Origin: Oscillospiraceae bacterium | GTDB taxonomy: Bacteria; Bacillota; Clostridia; Oscillospirales; Acutalibacteraceae | Length of the DNA: 64,000 nt | Direction: 5' to 3' | Assembly: GCA_003514385.1 (NCBI GenBank) | Contig: DOQR01000009.1 | Span: forward strand, 1-64,000 | Shown here: piece by piece, positions 9,392 to 17,422 of the stretch | How positions within the stretch are numbered: the stretch's first letter is position 1 | Layout of the letters: each line of letters opens with the position of its first letter | Notes under the pieces: generated by a model | What the model saw: the letters and a program-made list of their open reading frames with translations, nothing else | What the model was told of the DNA's origin: nothing | Databases searched by the model: none | Made by a program: the position numbers and the translations under genes

Positions 9392-10546
9392 ATGGAAAAG
9401 GTGGCATACTTTGATAATGCTGCAACAACATTTCCGAAACCGGAATGCGTATATAATTTTACAGATCAATTCTACCGTGAGTGCGGCGTGAATGTTGGCA
9501 GGGGTCAGCATAAGCTCGCTTCCAGAGCATCGGCACTCGTTCAGGAAACAAGAGAACTGCTTTTAGAACTTTTTCATTGTCCTGCAAAGAAGGTTGTTTT
9601 TACTCATACTGCAACAGAGGCAATCAACCTTATTCTAAGAGGATTGCCTATTAACGATAACTACACGGTTTATATTTCTCCGTTTGAGCACAATGCAGTA
9701 ACCCGTGTTCTTTATCATTTGCAGTCGATGTATGATATTCAGGTTGAAACGCTCTGTTTTGACAAGGTGACAATGACCTATGATATTGCAAGGATTCGTA
9801 ATCAGTTTGCTGAGAAAAAGCCTAATTGGATGGTAGTAAGCCATGCGAGTAATGTCTGCGGTGTGGTATCTCCGATTAAGGAGCTTTGTCACCTATCAAA
9901 AGAGTTTGGGTCTATTAATATCGTTGATATGTGCCAAACAGCGGGCCTTGTTGATACCGACCTAAGTGGTGAGGATATAGACTTTGCCGTGTTTGCAGGA
10001 CATAAGACATTATACTCGCCGCTTGGCGTTGCAGGTGTTGTCAGCAGTTTTGCAATAAAACCTCAACCACTTTTGTTTGGCGGTACCGGTGTGGAATCTG
10101 CTAATCAAGCGTTACCGGAAAGTGTTCCGGAGCGATATGAGGTTGCAAGTCCTGATATTGCTGCCATTGCAGGATTAAATGCCTCTCTTAAATGGATTAA
10201 AGAAACAGGTATTCAAAATATCTATGAGAAAGAGCAGGAAAACTTTAAGCGTCTTGTTGAACTTCTTTCAAGGTATGAGAATATCAGGATTATTGATACT
10301 ATCGATGCAGAGTCGATAGGTGTCGTTTCGTGTTTGTTTGATGGATATGGTAGCGATAATATAGGGCAGATTCTCAGCGAACAGAATGTTGCTGTCAGAA
10401 CCGGACTTCACTGTGCACCGACTGCACATAAATTCATTGGTACTTTTCCTGCAGGAACTGTTAGATTTAGCGTAAGCTACTTTAACACTGATGAAGACTT
10501 TGATGTTTTAGAAGCTGCACTCGATTATATTGAATTGAATTCATAG
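9392..10546 (+). CDS. Cysteine desulfurase, DndA/SspA-like
   Basis: This 384-aa class-V aminotransferase is PLP-dependent. It has the N-terminal D-N-A-A-T-T-F-P-K-P motif, the PLP lysine in G-H-K-T-L-Y and the persulfide cysteine in T-G-L-H-C-A-P. It should release sulfur from L-cysteine and pass it to the DndC-like protein. I place the start at ATG 9392, with SD aaagggg, rather than at the upstream TTG codons that overlap the ATPase stop. Presence of the catalytic Cys and Lys indicates an active enzyme. Its position among phosphorothioation-like genes argues against a housekeeping IscS/NifS role. Confidence 0.85.
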   Translation: MEKVAYFDNAATTFPKPECVYNFTDQFYRECGVNVGRGQHKLASRASALVQETRELLLELFHCPAKKVVFTHTATEAINLILRGLPINDNYTVYISPFEHNAVTRVLYHLQSMYDIQVETLCFDKVTMTYDIARIRNQFAEKKPNWMVVSHASNVCGVVSPIKELCHLSKEFGSINIVDMCQTAGLVDTDLSGEDIDFAVFAGHKTLYSPLGVAGVVSSFAIKPQPLLFGGTGVESANQALPESVPERYEVASPDIAAIAGLNASLKWIKETGIQNIYEKEQENFKRLVELLSRYENIRIIDTIDAESIGVVSCLFDGYGSDNIGQILSEQNVAVRTGLHCAPTAHKFIGTFPAGTVRFSVSYFNTDEDFDVLEAALDYIELNS

Positions 10547-10554
10547 GTGAGTAT

Positions 10555-10845
10555 ATGAGAGAAAGAGATTTTGAAGAATACTTGCTGTCTGATGAATCAA
10601 TTAAGAGCAAAATGAAGGCCGTCAATTCAAGACTCAGTAAGGCAAGACTAATTGAAAGAGAACTTGGAGTAGACCTTGATGATGTTGTTTCCGATGACGA
10701 AAAAATGTTTCATACTCTTATGAGAGTAAAGCAGGAAACTAACGATCATAACGGTAACAATTCAAATGCTCTTCGCAAGTATTATGAATTTTCAAACGGA
10801 AGAAAATTTCCAACATTAGCTGAATATAAGTATAAGGTGGTGTGA
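10555..10845 (+). CDS. Small 96-aa protein of the defence operon, unknown
   Basis: This is a charged, mostly helical protein with Asp/Glu-rich centre (V-D-L-D-D-V-V-S-D-D-E-K). I do not recognise the family. It lies 8 bp after the desulfurase and 4 bp before the helicase gene, so co-translation is likely. A partner or accessory subunit is plausible, but no function can be read from the sequence. Confidence 0.7.
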   Translation: MRERDFEEYLLSDESIKSKMKAVNSRLSKARLIERELGVDLDDVVSDDEKMFHTLMRVKQETNDHNGNNSNALRKYYEFSNGRKFPTLAEYKYKVV

Positions 10846-10849
10846 TGCT

Positions 10850-13057
10850 GTGAGTTTTCAAGAACTCGATATAAAAAAAGAATATCGTTCTCTGCTTGAC
10901 AGTGTCGCAAAGGACTTTTATATTCCGTTGCTTAGCCGTGCCGTAAAATATCAAAGAGCAGTTGGCTTTTTCTCCTCTTCTTCTTTGGTAGAGATATCAA
11001 AGGATATCTCTGAACTTGCAAAGAATGGCGGTAAAATACAATTGGTTGCATCTCCGTATCTGTCTGATGAAGACATCGAGGCAATTAAAAGCGGATATGC
11101 AATGAGAGATCAGGTTGTTAAGGAAGCAATCCGCAGAGAAATGACAGAAGGTAAGACGCCTTTTGAAAAGGCGCGGCTCAACCTGTTGGCGAATCTTATT
11201 TCAGACGGTGTTTTGGATATTAAGATTGCCTTCACAGAGGACTCTGACCGTATGGGAATGTACCACGAAAAGATGGGCATTATCACCGATGCAGAAGGTA
11301 ACAGGGTAGCCTTCGCAGGATCTATGAATGAGTCGGCTACAGCAATGACTCTCAACTATGAAACTATAGATGTTTACTGTTCTTGGAAGGACGAAGAGGA
11401 TCGTGTAATCGCAAAGGAAAATGCCTTTGCATCTATTTGGAACGATACCGAGCCGAATATCAAGATAATTGATTTTCCCGAATTGAAGCAAGAAATCATT
11501 GAAAAATATAAACGCTCTGTACCGGACTTTGAGATTGATAAAAAGGAATACGCACCTGACATCGATACAGTTTTACATACAGATTTAGGTGTTTATTCTG
11601 AATATGGTCCAAAATTTCCTGAGTGGTTTAAGCTTCATGACTATCAGGATGAAGCAATTACTGAATGGCAGAAACGCAATTACAGAGGAATTTTTGATAT
11701 GGCTACCGGTACCGGTAAGACATACACGGGACTTGGCGCTCTGACAACCCTGAGCAAGAATATAGGGCATAAGCTGGCAGCAATTATCGTCTGTCCTTAT
11801 CAGCACCTTGTCGAGCAATGGGTAGAGGATATTTTAAAGTTCAATATTGACCCGATAATCGGATATAGTGATTCCTCGCAAAAGGATTGGCCAAAGCGTT
11901 TGAAGGATGCAATCCGAGACCAAAAGTTAAAGGTGAGAGGAAAAGAATTCTTCTGCTTTATCTGCACTAATGCAACTTTCAGTTCCGATTATGTTCAAAC
12001 CCAGTTAGCAAAGATAAAATCAGACACACTCTTAATGGTAGACGAAGCTCATAACTTCGGCGCGCCGTACTTAAGTTGTTTGCTCTATGATAATTACAAA
12101 TATCGTTTGGCATTGTCAGCAACCCTCGACCGGCATAATGACGAGGAAGGTACAGCAAAGCTCTATGATTTCTTTGGCGAGAAATGTATTGAATATACTC
12201 TTGACCGAGCAATCGAAGAGAAGAAGCTTACTAAGTATAAATACTATCCCATCGTTGTTACACTTACTGAAGAAGAACTTGAGGCATACGATAATCTCAG
12301 TTATGAAATCGGAAAGTGTATTATGAAGGGTAAGAACGGTAAGATGAAGCTAAGCAGCAGGGGAGAAAAACTTGCTCTTAAGCGTTCTCGAATCGTTGCC
12401 GGTGCCAAGAACAAGCTGACAATGCTTGAAGAGGTTATTCAGCCATATATCCATGATAAACACATTCTTGTTTATTGCGGTGCGACTAAGGGACTTGAGC
12501 AAAATCAAGACCGTACTGATGTTGACAGTGAGGATATCAGACAGATTGATGCAGTGACCGACCTGCTGGGCAATAAGCTCGGTATGGAAGTGTCACAGTT
12601 TACATCAAAGGAAAGTGTTGAAGAGCGTGAGGTTCTCAAACGGGAATTCTCTGCCGGTGATACATTGAAGGTTCTTATCGCCATTAAATGTCTTGATGAA
12701 GGTGTCAACATACCGAAGATAAAAACGGCGTTCATTTTAGCAAGTACGACCAACCCTAAGGAGTATATCCAAAGACGCGGTCGTGTGCTGAGACTAGCAG
12801 AGGGTAAGGAATATGCGGAAATTTATGATTTCATCACCTTGCCATACGATACCGAGTCGGTAACCTCGCTGACAGAGGCACAGGTCAAACGGAATTCAAC
12901 ACTTGTAAAAAATGAATTGAGGAGAGCTGAGGAGTTTTCCCGTATTGCTGTTAATATGGTTGAATCCGCAAGTCTCATTGATGAGATTAAGGATGCATAT
13001 GGAATACAAGAATTAAATTGGAATAACGAAGAGGAGGATTATGGCTATGGCTCCTGA
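10850..13057 (+). CDS. PLD-domain/SF2 helicase fusion
   Basis: This 735-aa protein starts at GTG 10850. Residues 1 to about 180 form a phospholipase-D-like domain with an H-x-K at about 137 followed by G-S-M-N-E-S, the signature of PLD-family nucleases. From about 270 there is an SF2 helicase with Walker A (A-T-G-T-G-K-T, about 284), D-E-A-H (about 398), S-A-T (about 422) and motif VI Q-R-R-G-R (about 641). Such fusions occur in restriction and defence loci and can translocate on DNA and cut it. I propose it as a restriction component of this system. Confidence 0.8.
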   Translation: MSFQELDIKKEYRSLLDSVAKDFYIPLLSRAVKYQRAVGFFSSSSLVEISKDISELAKNGGKIQLVASPYLSDEDIEAIKSGYAMRDQVVKEAIRREMTEGKTPFEKARLNLLANLISDGVLDIKIAFTEDSDRMGMYHEKMGIITDAEGNRVAFAGSMNESATAMTLNYETIDVYCSWKDEEDRVIAKENAFASIWNDTEPNIKIIDFPELKQEIIEKYKRSVPDFEIDKKEYAPDIDTVLHTDLGVYSEYGPKFPEWFKLHDYQDEAITEWQKRNYRGIFDMATGTGKTYTGLGALTTLSKNIGHKLAAIIVCPYQHLVEQWVEDILKFNIDPIIGYSDSSQKDWPKRLKDAIRDQKLKVRGKEFFCFICTNATFSSDYVQTQLAKIKSDTLLMVDEAHNFGAPYLSCLLYDNYKYRLALSATLDRHNDEEGTAKLYDFFGEKCIEYTLDRAIEEKKLTKYKYYPIVVTLTEEELEAYDNLSYEIGKCIMKGKNGKMKLSSRGEKLALKRSRIVAGAKNKLTMLEEVIQPYIHDKHILVYCGATKGLEQNQDRTDVDSEDIRQIDAVTDLLGNKLGMEVSQFTSKESVEEREVLKREFSAGDTLKVLIAIKCLDEGVNIPKIKTAFILASTTNPKEYIQRRGRVLRLAEGKEYAEIYDFITLPYDTESVTSLTEAQVKRNSTLVKNELRRAEEFSRIAVNMVESASLIDEIKDAYGIQELNWNNEEEDYGYGS

Positions 13058-13223
13058 AAAAATGGAAGTGAACGGTGTTGAAATAGATGTTCAAAAGGCA
13101 CAGCGTATGCTGCAACGCATAATCGTTCGTGAAAAAACGAATATCAAGACAAAGCAGTTCAATGATACTGAGATGGCAAAGAAAATAAAAAAGATGATTG
13201 AGGAGGAAGTACAATGCTATTAA
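13047..13223 (+). CDS. Small 58-aa protein of the defence operon, unknown
   Basis: This short helical, Lys-rich protein overlaps the helicase gene at its 5' end and the SMC-like gene at its 3' end. The ATG at 13047 fits the GAGGAGG site better than the ATG two codons earlier (13041). The tight overlaps suggest translational coupling. No domain is recognisable. Its size recalls small subunits such as DndE, but I see no specific sequence support for that. Confidence 0.55.
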   Translation: MAPEKMEVNGVEIDVQKAQRMLQRIIVREKTNIKTKQFNDTEMAKKIKKMIEEEVQCY

Positions 13224-15199
13224 AATCGTTAAAGCTGAAGAACTTCCGCCAATTCAAAGGTGAACAGGAGATTACCTTCTCAACCGATCCGGTTCGTAAT
13301 GTAACCGTAATTATGGGTGAAAACGGCTCCGGTAAAACTACTCTTGCTCAAGCATTTACCTGGTGCCTTTATGGGGACACTGACTTCGATGACAAGTCTA
13401 TGCTATGCAAGGCAACTGCACAATCGATGCTACCGGGAAACGAGGAGAAGGTCCGTGTAGAGTTGGCACTTCAACACAATAATATCGAATATCTTTGTAT
13501 CCGTGAGCAGCTTTATTCAAAGGATAATTCCGGTTCTATCAGAAGACATAACCAGACCACCTTCAAGATTGCTTACAAGAACGCTGACGGTCAACGTGAG
13601 TATGTTCCCGATGGGGAAACGGAACTACGTATGAAGGAAATTCTTCCTAAAGAACTTTCAAAGTATTTCTTCTTTGACGGTGAGCGAATAGGCAATATGA
13701 GTAAGGAAATCCGTAAAGGCAAGAGTGCTGAATTTGCCCAAGCAGTTCGCAGTCTTCTCGGTCTTAGTGCGTTTCAATCTGCGCTTGACCATCTTGGTGG
13801 CCGTAACTCGGTTATCAAGATGTACAACGAGAGTTATGACACTAAGAGTGACAGTAAGATAGCTCAGTATACCAAGGAAATTGAAGAGTACGAAGAAAAA
13901 CTTCGTGCCATTGAAGAAAGACTTGCTGCTATTGACGGCGAAGAAGCTATTGCTACAGATAAGAAGGCAGAGCTTGAGGAAGAAATTCGTCTAAACAAGG
14001 ATAGTGAGATTCTTGCAAAAGAACGTGACGAGCTTGTTCGAAAGATAAAAGAACTGGTTGCAAAAAAAGCTTCCAGTGAGGATTCACTGCTAAAAGTGTT
14101 TAACAATAATGCGCATTCTTATTTTGCCAAGAAGATGATGAGCGACGCTCTTTCTCAACTTGCTGCTGCAGATAAGATTGACACAGGTATTCCTTATATC
14201 CATGCTAAGACTATTGAATTTCTTATTAAGCGTAAAAAGTGCATTTGCGGTGCCGATATTGAATTCGGTAATGAAGCATACAAGGAATTAAATGACCTGC
14301 TTGAGTTTATTCCGCCGCAGTCTATCGGCACATCAATCGGTCAGTTTGTTCGTGAGTGCGAACTAAGGTGCAAGAGTTCTGATACACTCTTTGAGGATAT
14401 TTCTACTAAGTTTGGCTTCATCAGAGAGTTTGATAATACATACACCGGATACCAGAATCAAATCAACATTATTCGAGAGAAACTCGAAAAGATGAAAAAT
14501 GTTGGCGAGTTACAGGCGCGTTTAAGCACCTATGAAAGAGCACTTCGCAATCTTTCTGTTGAAAGACGAGACCTTGACCGTAATCAGGCTCTGCTTGAAA
14601 GAGATAAAGAACGCAGAGAAACTGAGCGTAAGGAACTCTCATTGAAGGATGAGAACAATCGAAAGATTGAAGTTTATAAGGCATATGCTCAGTATATGTA
14701 CGCTACGCTGCTTTCTCTCTATCAGGAAAAGGAAACCGAAACCAGGCAACAACTTGAGCAAACTGTCAATGAAATCTTCAAGAGCATTTATAACGGTGGT
14801 TTTTCTCTCAGTATTGATGAGAAGTACAACATTCAGGTTATTGTCAATGAGTTTGAAGGTATTAATGAGGATGTTGAGACCTCTACAGCTCAGAGTATTT
14901 CGGTTATCTTTGCATTTATTGCCGGTGTTATCAAAATGGCTCGTCAGAGTCAGAATCCCGAAAATGAAATGCTTGTGTCCGAGCCTTATCCACTTGTGAT
15001 GGATGCTCCGCTTTCTGCATTCGATAAGACCCGTATCCGTACTGTTTGTGATGCGCTTCCCAAGGTTGCAGAGCAGGTTATCATTTTCATTAAGGATACT
15101 GACGGTGAACTAGCAGAAACCTATATGGGCGATAAGGTTGGTAGCCGTTTTGAATTTGACAAGAAAAACGAATTTGAAACTAATTTGGTTACGAGGTGA
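13214..15199 (+). CDS. DndD-like SMC/Rad50-type ATPase
   Basis: This 661-aa protein has an N-terminal Walker A (G-E-N-G-S-G-K-T-T, about 35-43) and the F-F-F-D-G-E-R motif at about 152 that is characteristic of DndD. Coiled coils flank a C-x-C zinc-hook-like centre at about 340, and the C-terminal Walker B/D-loop reads V-M-D-A-P-L-S-A-F-D at about 593. In Dnd systems DndD works with DndC and DndE in sulfur modification, with ATPase and DNA-nicking roles described. It overlaps the 58-aa gene by 10 bp and follows a GAGGAGG site. Confidence 0.8.
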   Translation: MLLKSLKLKNFRQFKGEQEITFSTDPVRNVTVIMGENGSGKTTLAQAFTWCLYGDTDFDDKSMLCKATAQSMLPGNEEKVRVELALQHNNIEYLCIREQLYSKDNSGSIRRHNQTTFKIAYKNADGQREYVPDGETELRMKEILPKELSKYFFFDGERIGNMSKEIRKGKSAEFAQAVRSLLGLSAFQSALDHLGGRNSVIKMYNESYDTKSDSKIAQYTKEIEEYEEKLRAIEERLAAIDGEEAIATDKKAELEEEIRLNKDSEILAKERDELVRKIKELVAKKASSEDSLLKVFNNNAHSYFAKKMMSDALSQLAAADKIDTGIPYIHAKTIEFLIKRKKCICGADIEFGNEAYKELNDLLEFIPPQSIGTSIGQFVRECELRCKSSDTLFEDISTKFGFIREFDNTYTGYQNQINIIREKLEKMKNVGELQARLSTYERALRNLSVERRDLDRNQALLERDKERRETERKELSLKDENNRKIEVYKAYAQYMYATLLSLYQEKETETRQQLEQTVNEIFKSIYNGGFSLSIDEKYNIQVIVNEFEGINEDVETSTAQSISVIFAFIAGVIKMARQSQNPENEMLVSEPYPLVMDAPLSAFDKTRIRTVCDALPKVAEQVIIFIKDTDGELAETYMGDKVGSRFEFDKKNEFETNLVTR

Positions 15200-15201
15200 G
15201 A

Positions 15202-15729
15202 ATGATGTTTGATAAAGAATATTCTTTTAGAGGAAAACACGCTGAATATGTTGTGAAACTTACGGCGGAATATGACGATAAGCATCATAAGCTCTTCAAT
15301 ACCAACTATGATGTTTACGCTATTGCTCCTATTATCGGCTTTTTATATCAGAGAAAAGCAGAGCTTGATAAAACCGGAGATGCAACTAAGATATTCCCGG
15401 ACAAGCTTATAAAAGAGCAGCAGAACCTACTTTTTAACTATCGATTGATTATGTTGCTTGATGAAAAGCACGAGGCTGACTTTAACGAGAGAATCAACAA
15501 AGCTTTCCGTTATTACGGACAAGAAAAGGCAGCACCGGACGAAGAACTCTACGAAAACTATGTTAGAGGCGGTGTTGAGGTGCTTTTTGAAAAATTGATT
15601 GAACCTGCAAGAAGTGCTGAAGATTATTTGAAAAATCTCTACGACTTTATGGAAGAGTTTGATGAGAGGTACAACGAGTCGGTTACAACCGAGAGCATTG
15701 TTGATCTGTGCCAGTTAGCAAAGAATTAA
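15202..15729 (+). CDS. 175-aa protein of the defence operon, unknown
   Basis: This is an all-alpha-looking acidic protein with a Y-V-R-G-G-V-E-V-L-F-E-K motif near residue 125. I do not recognise it. It directly follows the DndD-like gene, the slot DndE holds in dnd operons, but it is longer than DndE (about 110 aa) and shows no obvious similarity. Alternative in-frame starts are GTG 15196 and ATG 15205. A partner of the DndD-like ATPase is the simplest guess from context. Confidence 0.65.
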   Translation: MMFDKEYSFRGKHAEYVVKLTAEYDDKHHKLFNTNYDVYAIAPIIGFLYQRKAELDKTGDATKIFPDKLIKEQQNLLFNYRLIMLLDEKHEADFNERINKAFRYYGQEKAAPDEELYENYVRGGVEVLFEKLIEPARSAEDYLKNLYDFMEEFDERYNESVTTESIVDLCQLAKN

Positions 15730-15759
15730 TCACATGAGGTACAAAAGGGGGTGGAAACC

Positions 15760-16824
15760 GTGCACGAGGAAATTATTGAAAAATTATATCAGGAATATAC
15801 CGTGCACGGTTTTATTTCCGAAGATCATATCTTTGATGTACTTGAAGAGAATGGAATTTCGTTATTCGATGTAGAGTATATCTGTGATCATCTTTTGTCG
15901 AAAGGTGTCATTATTCGCGATGATGCCTTGACCGATGATGAAGAGGATGAGTACGACAGAAGCAATGTTGATTACGAAGAAGTATTTTCAGAGGTTTTGA
16001 AGATAGATGATACCTTCTCGGACTTCATTGAATACATTCGTGGAATAAAGCCGCCACAGCGCAGAGAGTGGATGAATCTGATGCCGCAGGTGAAACTCAA
16101 AAATGCATATGCTCGGAACCGTATTTTTGAGATGTATATGAAGGTGGCTGTGAGAATCGCGTTAGTACACGCAAAAAGATATCATCTTCCCTTGGACGAA
16201 ACCATTCAGAACGCAATGATGGGTCTCCATGTATCAATAGATAAATACGAAACTGCCCGTCAGGAAAACTTCGCATCATACTTTCCACTATGGGTAAGAC
16301 AGTACATAATGAGAGATGCTCCAACGCTTAATCCGTCAGTTTATTTTCCGATTCACATTAAAGACAAGCTTTTCGCTATCTATGATAATATGGAAGATTA
16401 TTTCGGCGATATTGAAGATAGAACTGAGCCGGGTATTGAACTTTTGCAGAGCATCGCAACCGAGCTTGAATGTACTTTAGTTGAGGCGAGGCGGTTATTT
16501 GACTATCTTGCTCCTTATGAAAGCATTGAAGAATTGTCGGAAAATGGAGAGAATGAGTTGTTGTTCTCAGATGATGGTATCGGGTATGAAAATATGATTT
16601 CGTTAGTTGAAAGGAACTTTGACACAGATGACCTCCAAATAAAACTATCAAAACTTACATACCGTGAACAAGAGGTGCTTCGTCTTCGCTATGGTATTAG
16701 TTATGACCATGAATATACGCTTGACGAAATCGGTCAAAAATTCTGTGTTACAAGAGAGCGTGTTCGTCAGATTGAAGCTAAGGCACTTCGCAAACTTCGA
16801 CGTAGATATGGTATTGATGATTGA
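15760..16824 (+). CDS. Sigma-70-family factor inside the defence operon
   Basis: This protein of about 354 aa has a sigma-1.1-like N-terminus (residues 1-55) and an acidic linker. A region 2-like helical block spans about 105-190 (core binding, with W-V-R-Q-Y-I-M-R). Region 4 is clear, with Y-R-E-Q-E-V-L-R-L-R-Y-G at about 300 and R-E-R-V-R-Q-I-E-A-K-A-L-R at about 332. This is the RpoD-type -35 recognition helix. GTG 15760 is preferred over GTG 15751 because the AAAGGGGG site would overlap the latter. A sigma factor is unexpected in a DNA-modification operon. It may drive this locus or host genes, or act as a DNA-binding subunit. Confidence 0.8.
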   Translation: MHEEIIEKLYQEYTVHGFISEDHIFDVLEENGISLFDVEYICDHLLSKGVIIRDDALTDDEEDEYDRSNVDYEEVFSEVLKIDDTFSDFIEYIRGIKPPQRREWMNLMPQVKLKNAYARNRIFEMYMKVAVRIALVHAKRYHLPLDETIQNAMMGLHVSIDKYETARQENFASYFPLWVRQYIMRDAPTLNPSVYFPIHIKDKLFAIYDNMEDYFGDIEDRTEPGIELLQSIATELECTLVEARRLFDYLAPYESIEELSENGENELLFSDDGIGYENMISLVERNFDTDDLQIKLSKLTYREQEVLRLRYGISYDHEYTLDEIGQKFCVTRERVRQIEAKALRKLRRRYGIDD

Positions 16825-16901
16825 AAAAATGCAGAACGACTGTAATTCTAGCAATATATGAAAAGGTATGTATAATTATTTAATTTATGGTGGTAATCGC
16901 T

Positions 16902-17411
16902 ATGCCTCAAAATGTAGATATATTTGAAGAGTCGATATTGTTCCAAGTCGACTTTGAATTAAATATTGATAAATGGGATACTATGGATGAAGGAATAAAA
17001 GCAGTTGTATCATCTGGTTGGAAATATATAAAATATTTAAACGAAGATGGAACAGCGGTAAACGATAGTATATGCGAACTTCCCAACGATTGTGGCGGCA
17101 TATACATATTCATGCTAAAACCAGATATAATACAGAAAAATCATAGATATATTATGTATATAGGGAGAGCTCACCGTGCAACAAACTATAGCCTTCGTAA
17201 GAGATGTGCCACATATATAAATGATACACGTCCTAAGGTTGCTCGTATGATAAGTCGTTGGGGTAGAGGCCTATATTTATATTATTTGCCTATCAATGGC
17301 ACAGATGATTTTATCGACAAGGTTGAACGGGAATTGCTAAGAGTGGTTATACCTCCAATGAATTCACAGATACCAGATCACTATACTTTACCCGAACAAA
17401 ATCTGTTTTAA
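16902..17411 (+). CDS. GIY-YIG nuclease-fold protein
   Basis: This 169-aa protein has G-G-I-Y-I-F at about 64, Y-I-G-R-A at about 85, an Arg-rich helix (L-R-K-R) at about 98, E-R-E-L-L at about 142 and P-P-M-N at about 152. This is the order of the GIY-YIG core, with its Tyr, Arg, Glu and Asn residues kept. ATG 16902, with GGTGGT 7 bp upstream, is preferred to ATG 16887, which overlaps that site. It is the best stand-alone nuclease candidate in the operon. Activity is inferred from motif conservation only. Confidence 0.65.
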   Translation: MPQNVDIFEESILFQVDFELNIDKWDTMDEGIKAVVSSGWKYIKYLNEDGTAVNDSICELPNDCGGIYIFMLKPDIIQKNHRYIMYIGRAHRATNYSLRKRCATYINDTRPKVARMISRWGRGLYLYYLPINGTDDFIDKVERELLRVVIPPMNSQIPDHYTLPEQNLF

Positions 17412-17422
17412 GGAGAATTATT

